Assembly: GCA_027325115.1 (NCBI GenBank)
Contig: DAHWFG010000105.1
Coordinates: forward strand, 1-9,550
Source: JAKBCQ01 sp021807585
GTDB lineage: Bacteria; Planctomycetota; Planctomycetia; Isosphaerales; Isosphaeraceae
Direction of reading: 5' to 3'
DNA: 9,550 bases
The notes below the pieces were generated by a model that ran no database searches, was not told the DNA's origin, and worked only from the letters and a program-made list of their open reading frames with translations. Below, piece after piece: positions 1 to 6,460 of the stretch. Positions within the stretch are counted from its first letter, which is position 1. The number at the start of each line of letters is the position of its first letter. The translations under genes and the position numbers were made by a program.

Positions 1-44
1 ATGCGATCCCATTGCTCGTCTGTGAGTTCATAGCGTCGTGACAT
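1..44 (-). CDS. IS5-family transposase, N-terminal 14 residues only (partial, runs off left edge)
   Basis: Reading the minus strand from an ATG at 44-42 gives MSRRYELTDEQWDR, then the window ends. The '[YF]xLTDEQWxRIxPLLP' opening is the typical start of IS5-family transposases (DUF4096-type N-terminal helix-turn-helix region), so this is most likely the 5' end of an insertion-sequence transposase whose DDE catalytic domain lies outside the window. The terminal inverted repeat of such an element normally sits a few tens of bases upstream of the start codon, so the insertion-sequence end should fall roughly within 60-110. A candidate edge is the GGAGGATTTTCCCC stretch (minus strand) around 71-84, but without the other end it cannot be fixed. 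Whether the copy is intact is unknown. Only 14 residues are visible, so the family call rests on the motif alone. Confidence 0.72.
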   Translation of the reverse strand, partial: MSRRYELTDEQWDR

Positions 45-280
45 AGCTCGGCGTCCTTGCCAGTTGAAATTGGGGAAAATCCTCCATAGAAAGTGTAACG
101 TGCCAAGGAATATACCGCAAGATCATTGTCAACACGACCTACTTCCTCGACGTCGGCGTTTCCAATGAGACAATCGAACCGAAATTTCTCGTTTTAGGCA
201 TTGAGGCTTATTCGTGGGGCGTATCATCAAGACCGCCGTGGATGCGAGAGCGATGTTCCCGAGAGCCTCGAACCCCTCCC

Positions 281-425
281 CGACCCTCCCCGCATGCGGG
301 GAGGGAATGATATCTGAATACAAGCATTCTAGAATGACTACTCTTCTCGCCGAATGCGGGAATAGATAGATATATAAAAACAAACATACCAGGATGCCTC
401 CGTCCCTCCGCTTGTGTGGGGATCG
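281..425. repeat. Degenerate 57-63 bp tandem repeat with a perfect 22-bp palindrome
   Basis: Three related units begin near 281, 338 and 401. Each starts with a C-rich arm (CCCTCCCCGC / CTCTTCTCGCC / TCCCTCCGC) facing a G-rich arm (GCGGGGAGGG / ATGCGGG / GTGTGGGGA). The first two then continue into an AT-rich tail of the form ATACAAGCATTCTAGAATG / AACAAACATACCAGGATG. In the first unit the arms form a perfect palindrome at 284-305 with half-site CCCTCCCCGCA; the later units are decayed. Its form resembles the GC-rich palindromes dispersed between genes in many planctomycete and proteobacterial genomes, but I cannot name a family. Open reading frames over it in either strand are repeat artefacts. 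Confidence 0.6.
284..305. repeat. 22-bp perfect palindrome (hairpin-forming)
   Basis: The left half CCCTCCCCGCA is the exact reverse complement of the right half, so transcripts of either strand can fold into a very stable GC hairpin. No run of T follows on either side, so it does not look like a standard intrinsic terminator. It lies about 240 bp upstream of the transposase start and belongs to the first unit of the tandem repeat around it. Confidence 0.7.
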
Positions 426-444
426 AGGGGGGGCCATCTCATCA

Positions 445-852
445 GGGAGGGCGAACCGCCGTGTGATCCAGTATTATATCATAGACTTTTCATTCAAAAC
501 GAGGCTCGGTCGGCGCCTCGCCCTCCCGGAAAATGCGGGCTCGGACGGCGCCTCGCCCTCCCAAACAAAACAATTCAAGGCCGGTGATCTTCCGGGAGGG
601 CGAACCTCCGTGTGAGCCGTTCTTATGAATCATTATTATATCAAATGCGGGCTCGGTCGGCGCCTCGCCCTCGCGGACAATGCGGGCTCGGTCGGCGCCT
701 CGCCCTCGCGGACAATGCGGGCTCGGTCGGCGCCTCGCCCTCCCGGAAAATGCCGGCTCGTTCGGCGCCTCGCGCTCCCGGAAGCCTCGCGCTCGCGGAA
801 AATCCCGGCTCGGTCGGTGATCCGTCGGGACTGCGAACCTCCCGCCGAAACA
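445..852. repeat. REP/BIME-like cluster of ~35-bp units in alternating orientation
   Basis: Units on the plus strand start GGGAGGGCGAAC at 445, 594 and (variant GGGACTGCGAAC) 827. Units in the opposite orientation contain CTCGGTCGGCGCCTCG and lie at about 503, 538, 649, 684 and 719, with decayed copies at about 754 and 806. The 503/538 pair and the 646-751 run are head-to-tail with an exact 35-bp period (TGC starts at 646, 681, 716, 751). A 17-bp internal duplication then stretches the next interval to 52 bp. Many plus-oriented copies can fold as GGAGG-GCGAA-CCTCC. The minus-oriented units read as the same family when reverse-complemented (GGGAGGGCGAGGCGCC...). The AT-rich spacers after 594 and 827 share TATGAATCATTAT. 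Since 35 is not a multiple of three, the apparent ORFs here (peptides such as GEAPTEP) are not genes. Confidence 0.75.
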
Positions 853-927
853 TATGAATCATTATAAAAAATAATAGTATTAATAAAATACTAAAATGAT
901 TGAATTCAATTCCGCGGCTTATCGAAA

Positions 928-989
928 GGATCCCCCGCTCGAAATCGGTATCCCGCTTGTCTGATTCGTTATCCCGCTCATCAGAATCG
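928..989. repeat. Three degenerate 21-bp direct repeats
   Basis: TATCCCGCTTGTCTGATTCG (949-968) is followed after one base by TATCCCGCTCATCAGAATCG (970-989). A weaker copy, GATCCCCCGCTCGAAATCG, lies immediately upstream (about 929-947). The 21-bp period preserves frame and would encode a Ser/Arg-rich heptapeptide in the plus frame starting at 900, but that frame has no other support. Confidence 0.5.
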
Positions 990-1513
990 ACGCCTTGCGA
1001 TCCTCGGAAGATCGGCGACTTTTTGACACCGAGCGTCTTGACGGCGGTTTGGAGCGTTCTACTATTATTTCATGCGGTCATGAACGTGAGCGCGGAATTA
1101 AGGCGGGATCGCCCGCGGATTAGGCTTTGATTTCGCGATGCGTGGAGACCGAGCATTCCCCTGGGCGACCTCGACCGCGTCATCACCACCCCCCGTCGAC
1201 GCGTCGGGATTTTGAATAACGTTTTTGTAGACGGAAGGTTGCGCGAACTCCGAGACCCTTTTTGGGTGCGATCGACCGCTTCATCGCTTGCCGACCACGA
1301 GCGACTCGAATGGTTTGGTCCTCAATTTGCTGTTACGTTTCCAGGCATGGAATGCTCGATCGCGGGAATCGGCGACGTTCGCCGAGGCTTTGAGACCGAT
1401 CGAGAGTGCTTGTTAACGACGACAAATACGGGCTCATTCCATGATTTCGATCCTCTCAAAAACCCACCCCGAGCCGGTTTTCGGGCATTCCGAAAGCCCG
1501 CCTAACCCATAAA

Positions 1514-1542
1514 CGACGTTCGATTTCGTCATCGAACCGTCG
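1514..1542. repeat. Inverted repeat / hairpin upstream of the 1700 gene
   Basis: GTTCGAT (1518-1524) faces ATCGAAC (1531-1537) across a 6-base loop. Outside it CGAC (1514-1517) can pair with GTCG (1539-1542) past one bulged C, giving an 11-bp stem. No T-run follows, so terminator function is doubtful. It lies about 160 bp before the next start codon, so it could also be an operator or a structured leader element. A second short hairpin (CGGGC...GCCCG, 1482-1500) precedes it. Confidence 0.4.
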
Positions 1543-1687
1543 CGATCGATCTTAACTTTGAATTCACTCGCCGAACTCGGGCGATTGACGATTCTTGGCT
1601 AAGCTTTCGGCCGTGGAACGGTTCCCGGGACTAAATCCGCGAATTCGACGCCTAATTGATTAAGATCATGGTTCGCGAGCTACACAC

Positions 1688-1693
1688 AAGGTG
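1688..1693 (+). promoter_or_regulatory. Ribosome binding site deciding the start at 1700
   Basis: AAGGTG lies six bases upstream of the ATG at 1700 (spacer ATCAAT). An in-frame GTG at 1691 would be a longer alternative start but overlaps this site and has no comparable one of its own. I therefore prefer ATG 1700, which removes three residues from the longest frame. Confidence 0.55.
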
Positions 1694-1699
1694 ATCAAT

Positions 1700-2926
1700 A
1701 TGAAAGTGTCTTTGGTATCCTTGATTCGGACGACGCTGCTGCTGGTGTTCGCGGCGAACGTACTGGCGATCGGCGTGGCGCGGTGTCTTCCTTCGGCGCC
1801 CGAATCGCGCACGTTGTGCGAGGCGCGGATGGCGGGTTTTGAGACGTTCATGTTTCCCGGCGAATACCCGGGGCCGCTTCTGCTTGATCGTCGCACCGGC
1901 GTCACCGAGCGTCTTCCGCTTTCCAATAACGAAGTTTTTGAGCACATCAGTTGCTCTCCATGGGTTGACGCCGACGGCGAATCGCAGCTCGTCGGTTGTT
2001 TGCTGGAGAAGCAGGGGGCGGGATCGCGTTCGACGCTCAATGAAATCGGTTTGGGGCGAATCACGTATCCTGGAGGGCGCATTGTCGATTCGATTGCGAG
2101 TCCGGTCGTACCGAGCGGCCCGCCGTGTTGGATGCCCGGGACCGACGCCAAGATTCTCTTCGCGGGGGGAGACGGCGTGATTTATCGATTTGATTTTGAG
2201 GATTCGCGCAAGGCCGAATCGACGAATAAAGAGCCCGTTCCGGTCGACTGGCGCGTCAGAGATAAAACCGGCAAGCTTGTTCAGGCGGGAATGTTCAGCG
2301 ATCTTTCCTGGCCCGCTGAACGTCGACTCCGCGGTCGGCTCGTGGTCGCGCTCAGAAGGCATGAAAGCCGCGTGAAAAACGCACGTGTTAATCCCGCCGA
2401 AATCTGGTGGTTGATGCTCGACGACGAGGGAAAATCGATCATCGCCGCGAGCCGGTTGACGAAGCGTCCAATCGATGCGGGCGCCTCGATTTCGGTCGAT
2501 TCCGAGGGGTGTTCCGAAAGCGTCGAGGAGGCGTGTCCCGTGATTGGGACGTCCGCCGCGGGGGAGCCCGTTCTCGCGTATCTGACCAAACGTCCCAAAG
2601 AATACGGTTGGAGGCTTCAAATCGTCGCGCTCGAGGTCGATCGCAAATCGCTTGCTCCGCAAGTGATCGAGGGGACCGAACGCGTCCTCGCCGACGGCTG
2701 TTTCCACACCCCTCCCGTCTTTTCCACCGACGGTCGTTGGATCGCGTGCGTTCGAGGCCGCGATGCGATGATTCCCAGAATCGATCGTTTGCAACTCGAA
2801 GACCGTCCGTTCGCGATCGTCAAAGAATCCAAACGTCAGTTGTATCAACTGATGCTGAAAAAATTCGTTCGAGAATCATTAACGAGGACCCTCCGTCCCT
2901 CGATCGCAAGTCTTCCCTCGGCGTAA
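1700..2926 (+). CDS. Secreted or membrane-anchored TolB-like beta-propeller protein, function unknown
   Basis: This 408-residue protein (from ATG 1700) opens with MKVSLVSLIRTTLLLVFAAN, followed by NVLAIGVA: a short basic n-region and a hydrophobic core to about residue 27, so a signal peptide or membrane anchor with the rest outside the cytoplasm. There is no lipobox (Arg precedes the Cys). The mature part is rich in short beta-strand segments of the PD40/TolB type: PLLLDRRTGVTERLP (about 59-73), HISCSPWVDADGESQLVGC (82-100), CWMPGTDAKILFAGGDG (143-159), IWWLMLDDEGKSI (235-247), and near the end FSTDGRWIACV (341-351), which matches the 'SpDGrkIAfv' blade signature. I infer a six- to seven-bladed propeller. 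Similar conserved hypotheticals occur in planctomycetes; no enzyme motif is visible. The gene is convergent with purN and its last 82 bp overlap purN's 3' end. A 398-codon frame on the opposite strand is a shadow. Confidence 0.72.
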   Translation: MKVSLVSLIRTTLLLVFAANVLAIGVARCLPSAPESRTLCEARMAGFETFMFPGEYPGPLLLDRRTGVTERLPLSNNEVFEHISCSPWVDADGESQLVGCLLEKQGAGSRSTLNEIGLGRITYPGGRIVDSIASPVVPSGPPCWMPGTDAKILFAGGDGVIYRFDFEDSRKAESTNKEPVPVDWRVRDKTGKLVQAGMFSDLSWPAERRLRGRLVVALRRHESRVKNARVNPAEIWWLMLDDEGKSIIAASRLTKRPIDAGASISVDSEGCSESVEEACPVIGTSAAGEPVLAYLTKRPKEYGWRLQIVALEVDRKSLAPQVIEGTERVLADGCFHTPPVFSTDGRWIACVRGRDAMIPRIDRLQLEDRPFAIVKESKRQLYQLMLKKFVRESLTRTLRPSIASLPSA

Positions 2927-3525
2927 AGTTCAATCGCTTTCGGCAGGGCCCGGCGTTCGGCGTCGACGACGCGCGATGCCAGGCTCTCCGGAACGTCGTC
3001 GTCCAAGACCGGGACCGTCTCCTGAAGGATGATCGGTCCCGTGTCATATGTTGAATCGGCGAAGTGAACGGTGCATCCCGATACCTTGACGCCTCGTTCG
3101 AGCGCCGCGGAGTGGACCGCGAGTCCGTGATAACCGTGGCCGCAGAACGCCGGGATCAACGACGGATGGACGTTGATCACTTTTCCCTGGTAATCGGCGG
3201 GGATCTCGATCAGCGCCAAAAAGCCAGCCAGAACGACGAGGTCGGCGCGTCCGGCTCGGACGTGGTCGAAGATCGATTCGCTGAACGTATGCACGTCTCC
3301 TTTCGGGCCGCGTCGAGCGATCGCAACCTCGATTCCCGAGGCGCGGGCGCGATCGATCGCGCCGATCCCCTTCCGGCTCGCGATCACGCGAACGATCGAG
3401 GCGCGTAAACCACCCTGCGCAATACGATCGATCAAATTTTGAAGAGTCGATCCATTTCCCGACGCGAGCACCGCCAGGCGGATCGGCGGTTCGAGGATCG
3501 GCGGTTCGCGCGGAATTTGAGTCAT
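2845..3525 (-). CDS. purN: Phosphoribosylglycinamide formyltransferase (GART, folate-dependent)
   Basis: Third step of de novo purine synthesis in the cytoplasm: transfers a formyl group from 10-formyl-THF to glycinamide ribonucleotide. The 226-residue protein is near the usual PurN length (about 190-220). The phosphate-binding loop LAVLASGNGSTLQNLID is at residues 17-33 and VVLAGFLALI at 97-106. The catalytic segment NVHPSLIPAF (118-127) carries Asn118 and His120, and TYDTGPIIL (159-167) carries Asp161; these match the E. coli Asn-106/His-108/Asp-144 triad. Residues 1-14 (MTQIPREPPILEPP) precede the fold and are not conserved in the family. The ATG at 3525 lies 18 bp after the ileS stop with only a weak Shine-Dalgarno, so translation may depend on ileS mRNA. 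The canonical fold ends near RRVLV; the last ~11 residues (DSRTNFFSIS) are an extra tail that overlaps the convergent gene. Confidence 0.96.
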   Translation of the reverse strand: MTQIPREPPILEPPIRLAVLASGNGSTLQNLIDRIAQGGLRASIVRVIASRKGIGAIDRARASGIEVAIARRGPKGDVHTFSESIFDHVRAGRADLVVLAGFLALIEIPADYQGKVINVHPSLIPAFCGHGYHGLAVHSAALERGVKVSGCTVHFADSTYDTGPIILQETVPVLDDDVPESLASRVVDAERRALPKAIELYAEGRLAIEGRRVLVNDSRTNFFSIS

Positions 3526-3543
3526 AATGATGTTCTTAAAAAT

Positions 3544-6387
3544 TCACGCATGCATAAGAACATGAACGCATCGTTCGCAGAGTGTCGGTCGATCGCGATC
3601 GGCGCCGACCGAGGCGCGATGATTCCAGCATCGTTCGCAGCGGGGGTGGAGGGAGGGTTCGGCGGCGACCCAAAATTCGGCGAGTTCCAGGCCCTGAGCC
3701 GCGGTTTCGGGCTTTTGGTTGGAAACCCGCAGTTCGGAGACGATGCAGATCGTTTCGAGGAGTTCGCGTTCGGCCGAGAGGAGTGCGGCGAGCTCGGGGT
3801 CGGTCGAGCCGACGACGACGACCGCCTCTTGGCCGCCGCCGATTCGCTTGGCTGCGCGAAGTTTTTCGAGGTCGCGGAGCACCTCGTCGCGGATCGCGAG
3901 CAAGCGGTCCCAAAGGCGATCGCGTTCGGGGTCGTCCCACGTCGGGTCGGGCTCGGGAAAGAGCGCCAGATGGACGCTCGGGGTTTTGTCGGGGCTCGCC
4001 GGCAAAAACCCCCACAATTCCTCGGCGGTGTGCGGGATGATCGGCGCCAGCAGGCGCGAAAGCGCGTCGATCAATCGATGCATCACGAACCGCGCCGCGC
4101 GGCGTTCGACGCCGTCGCGCCGCTCGGCGTATAAACGATCTTTCAAAACATCAAGATAAAAGCTTGATAAATCAACCGAGCAATATTGATAAATACGTTG
4201 GTAGATGCGATAAAACTCAAAGTTTTCATAAGCCGATCGAACGTCGGCGATCACGCGATTGAGCCCCGCGAGCGCGCGGCGGTCGATTTCGCCGATCGAT
4301 CCGCGGGGGACGGTCGAGGGGTCGAAGTTCGAGTAATCCTCGAGATTTCCCAGCAGGTAGCGGAAGGTGTTGCGGATTTTGCGGTAAGCCTCGGACATTT
4401 CTTTGACGCCCCGTTCGGCGATCCGAACGTCGTCCGAGTAATCCATGCTCGCGGTGTAAAGCCGCAACACGTCGGCGCCGTACTTTTCAACCGACTTCAC
4501 CGCCGAGATCGAGTTCCCCTCGGATTTCGACATCTTCTCGCCTTTATCGTCGACGACGAACCCGTGCGTGAGCACGTTTTCAAACGGCGCCGAACCGACC
4601 GTCGCGACCGCGGCGACGAGCGACGATTGAAACCAACCTCGATGTTGATCCGATCCCTCAAGGTAAAGATACGCGGGAAGGCCGAGCTCGAAATTTTCAG
4701 CCAGAACCGCGCGCCAGCTCGATCCCGATTCGAACCAAACGTCGAGGATGTCGTTCTCTTTGCGGAATCGATCGCAACCGCAATCGGAGCATCTCGTCCC
4801 TTTCGGAAGCAGCTCGGCGGCGGGTTCGCGATACCACGCGTCGGCGCCCCGGTCGCGAAACACGTCGCGCACGCGGCGGATCGTCTCGGAAGTCATCAAA
4901 ATATGATTGCATGACTCACATGAGAACGCGGGAATAGGTACGCCCCAATGGCGTTGCCTGCTGACGCACCAATCGGGGCGTTGCGACACCATCGATTCGA
5001 TCCGCGTTCGCCCCCACGCGGGAAGCCAGTTCACCTCGGCGATTCGCCCCAGCACGCGACCCCGCAGGTCGTCGCGGTCGATTCCCACAAACCATTGCTC
5101 GGTGGCGCGAAAGATCACGGGCTTCTTACATCGCCAACAATGCGGATAACTATGTGAGAACGATTTGAAAAAATAAAGATTTTTGAGTTCGCGGAGCCGG
5201 TCGACGATTTTCGTGTCGGCTTTGAAGACGAATTCGCCGCGGAGCCATTCGGGCGCCTCGGCGGTGAATCGTCCCCCCGCGTCGACGGGAGAGAGCGTCG
5301 CGAGGCCGTAGCCGCTTCCCGTCTTAAAGTCGTCGGTTCCGTGGCCCGGCGCGGTGTGGACGAGCCCCGTCCCGTCTTCGGCCGAAACGTAATCGGCGAG
5401 GACGATCGGACCGATTCGATCAATAAACGGATGCTTGTATTCAGCGTGTTCGAGATCTTTACCCAAAACACGTCCGAGTTCTTGATATTCGCCGATTCCG
5501 CGGAGCGAAAGTACTTTGGAGACGAGTTCGGTCGCGATGATCGTGTGCACGGTCGCCCCGGTATCGGGATCGACATAACGAACGCCCGAGTAACTAAGAC
5601 GCGGATGCGCCGCGATCGCGACGTTGGCGGGGAGGGTCCAGGGGGTGGTGGTCCAGATCATCGCGTGCCAGCCGCCTTCGCCCCAGCCCGGGGGAACTCC
5701 CGCGACCATCGCGAAATTCACATAAATGCTCGGCGAGACCGCGTCGCGGTATTCGAGCTCGGCCTCGGCGAGCGCGGTGCGGTCGTTCAGGCACCAGTGA
5801 ATCGGCTTGAGTTTGCGGAATAAAAGCTCGCGAGCGACGAGATCGGCGAGGACTTCGAGGATGCTCGCCTCATACCTGGGATCAAGCGTTAAATACGGGT
5901 TGCTCCAATCCCCCGACACTCCCAGCCGCTGGAACTGATCGCGCTGAACGTCGACCCATTTGAGCGCCTCGGTACGACAACGATCGCGGATCTCGGCGGG
6001 TTCCATCGTCGCGGCCTTCGAGCCGAGATCCTTGACGACCTTGTGTTCGATCGGCAGGCCGTGGCAGTCCCAACCCGGGACGTAAGGGCTGTCGTAACCG
6101 CGCATCGTGAGCGACCGGACGACGATGTCTTTAAGCACCTTGTTGAGCAGGTGTCCCATGTGGATTTCGCCGTTGGCGTACGGCGGGCCGTCGTGGAGAA
6201 CCCTCCGTTCACCGCCCGAGCGCGCCGCGCGAATTTGTCCGTAAAGATCGGTCTCGCGCCATCGTTCTTGAATCAAAGGCTCTTTGGTCGCAAGATTCGC
6301 CTTCATGTCGAAACGCGTGACGGGTAGATTGAGCGTCTCTTTATACGGCTTAACTTTGCCTTCGCTTGTATCGGACACGACTTCCAA
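3544..6387 (-). CDS. ileS: Isoleucyl-tRNA synthetase, bacterial type with C-terminal zinc finger
   Basis: Class I synthetase charging tRNA-Ile with isoleucine and editing mischarged valine; cytoplasmic. The 947 residues match the bacterial size (E. coli 938). In order: N-terminal YKETLNLPVTRF (15-26); HIGH-type motif HMGH (76-79) within DGPPYANGEIHMGH; CP1 editing domain with WTTTPWTLPAN (245-255) and GTGLVHTAPGHGTDDF (339-354); tRNA/acceptor region WCVSRQRHWGVPIP (473-486); KMSKS (618-622); anticodon-binding helices; and a zinc site formed by C917, C920, C937 and C940. The longest frame begins at a TTG (6387). A GTG three codons later (6378), with GAGAG nine bases upstream, is an equally plausible start giving 944 residues; the conserved part begins near residue 14 either way. 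It lies 18 bp upstream of purN, probably in one operon. Long frames on the opposite strand are codon-bias shadows. Confidence 0.98.
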   Translation of the reverse strand: MEVVSDTSEGKVKPYKETLNLPVTRFDMKANLATKEPLIQERWRETDLYGQIRAARSGGERRVLHDGPPYANGEIHMGHLLNKVLKDIVVRSLTMRGYDSPYVPGWDCHGLPIEHKVVKDLGSKAATMEPAEIRDRCRTEALKWVDVQRDQFQRLGVSGDWSNPYLTLDPRYEASILEVLADLVARELLFRKLKPIHWCLNDRTALAEAELEYRDAVSPSIYVNFAMVAGVPPGWGEGGWHAMIWTTTPWTLPANVAIAAHPRLSYSGVRYVDPDTGATVHTIIATELVSKVLSLRGIGEYQELGRVLGKDLEHAEYKHPFIDRIGPIVLADYVSAEDGTGLVHTAPGHGTDDFKTGSGYGLATLSPVDAGGRFTAEAPEWLRGEFVFKADTKIVDRLRELKNLYFFKSFSHSYPHCWRCKKPVIFRATEQWFVGIDRDDLRGRVLGRIAEVNWLPAWGRTRIESMVSQRPDWCVSRQRHWGVPIPAFSCESCNHILMTSETIRRVRDVFRDRGADAWYREPAAELLPKGTRCSDCGCDRFRKENDILDVWFESGSSWRAVLAENFELGLPAYLYLEGSDQHRGWFQSSLVAAVATVGSAPFENVLTHGFVVDDKGEKMSKSEGNSISAVKSVEKYGADVLRLYTASMDYSDDVRIAERGVKEMSEAYRKIRNTFRYLLGNLEDYSNFDPSTVPRGSIGEIDRRALAGLNRVIADVRSAYENFEFYRIYQRIYQYCSVDLSSFYLDVLKDRLYAERRDGVERRAARFVMHRLIDALSRLLAPIIPHTAEELWGFLPASPDKTPSVHLALFPEPDPTWDDPERDRLWDRLLAIRDEVLRDLEKLRAAKRIGGGQEAVVVVGSTDPELAALLSAERELLETICIVSELRVSNQKPETAAQGLELAEFWVAAEPSLHPRCERCWNHRASVGADRDRPTLCERCVHVLMHA

Positions 6388-6390
6388 CTC

Positions 6391-6414
6391 TCAAACAAAA
6401 TAAGGATTGATCAT
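6391..6414 (-). other. Seven-codon upstream mini-ORF before ileS
   Basis: On the minus strand an ATG at 6414-6412 opens MINPYFV followed by TGA (6393-6391), three bases before the TTG start of ileS and in the same frame. It has no visible Shine-Dalgarno. It could be chance, or a short leader peptide or translational coupler. It contains a single Ile codon, so classical attenuation by Ile codons is not supported. Confidence 0.25.
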
Positions 6415-6417
6415 GAA

Positions 6418-6423
6418 ATTATA
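6418..6423 (-). promoter_or_regulatory. Candidate -10 box of an ileS promoter
   Basis: A perfect TATAAT on the minus strand lies in the 73-bp gap between the phosphorylase stop and ileS, in an AT-rich pocket of a GC-rich region. No TTGACA-like -35 sits 16-18 bp upstream (the sequence there is GC-rich). If used, transcription would start near 6411, about 25 bases before the synthetase start and at the mini-ORF's ATG. This would let ileS-purN be transcribed independently of the phosphorylase gene. Confidence 0.35.
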
Positions 6424-6460
6424 GTCGGATTGCGGCGACGTTCGGGGGATCGCTTTGGCG

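Larger units (their letters stand above)
853..1690. other. Gene-poor stretch without a supported coding region
   Basis: An AT-rich junction (about 853-905) leads into about 790 bp without a convincing gene. A 76-codon plus frame from 900 has one hydrophobic stretch (FLTPSVLTAVWSVLLLF) but no ribosome binding site, and its first half is built from 21-bp repeats. A frame from a TTG at 1212 to 1505 stays open back to 1131 but has no plausible start or recognisable domain. Both could be decayed coding sequence. The stretch also holds the hairpins described separately. The 190 bp before the gene at 1700 presumably include its promoter, but I see no clear -35/-10 pair. Confidence 0.5.

Noticed and set aside
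445..852. Possible CRISPR array because of regular ~35-bp spacing
   Set aside because: The periodic units are contiguous with no unique spacers between them, occur in both orientations and have no cas genes nearby.
394..867. Small frames giving GEAPTEP/GRRLALAD-type peptides
   Set aside because: They follow a 35-bp non-frame-preserving DNA repeat and appear in several frames and both strands at once, so they reflect the repeat and not protein selection.
1103..1116. GCGGG-ATCG-CCCGC hairpin as a terminator
   Set aside because: The stem is only five pairs, there is no T-run, and no gene ends upstream of it.
1652..2848. Minus-strand 398-codon open frame opposite the propeller gene
   Set aside because: The plus-strand gene has a good ribosome site, a signal peptide and a TolB-type blade motif; the minus frame has low-complexity, Arg-rich content and no recognisable motif.
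3439..5823. Several plus-strand frames of 150-240 codons within the ileS region
   Set aside because: They are antisense shadows of a gene identified with near certainty by HMGH, KMSKS and the zinc cysteines.
6388..6460. T-box or other tRNA-sensing leader before ileS
   Set aside because: The gap is only 73 bp, too short for a T-box, and there is no T-box sequence or terminator/antiterminator pair.
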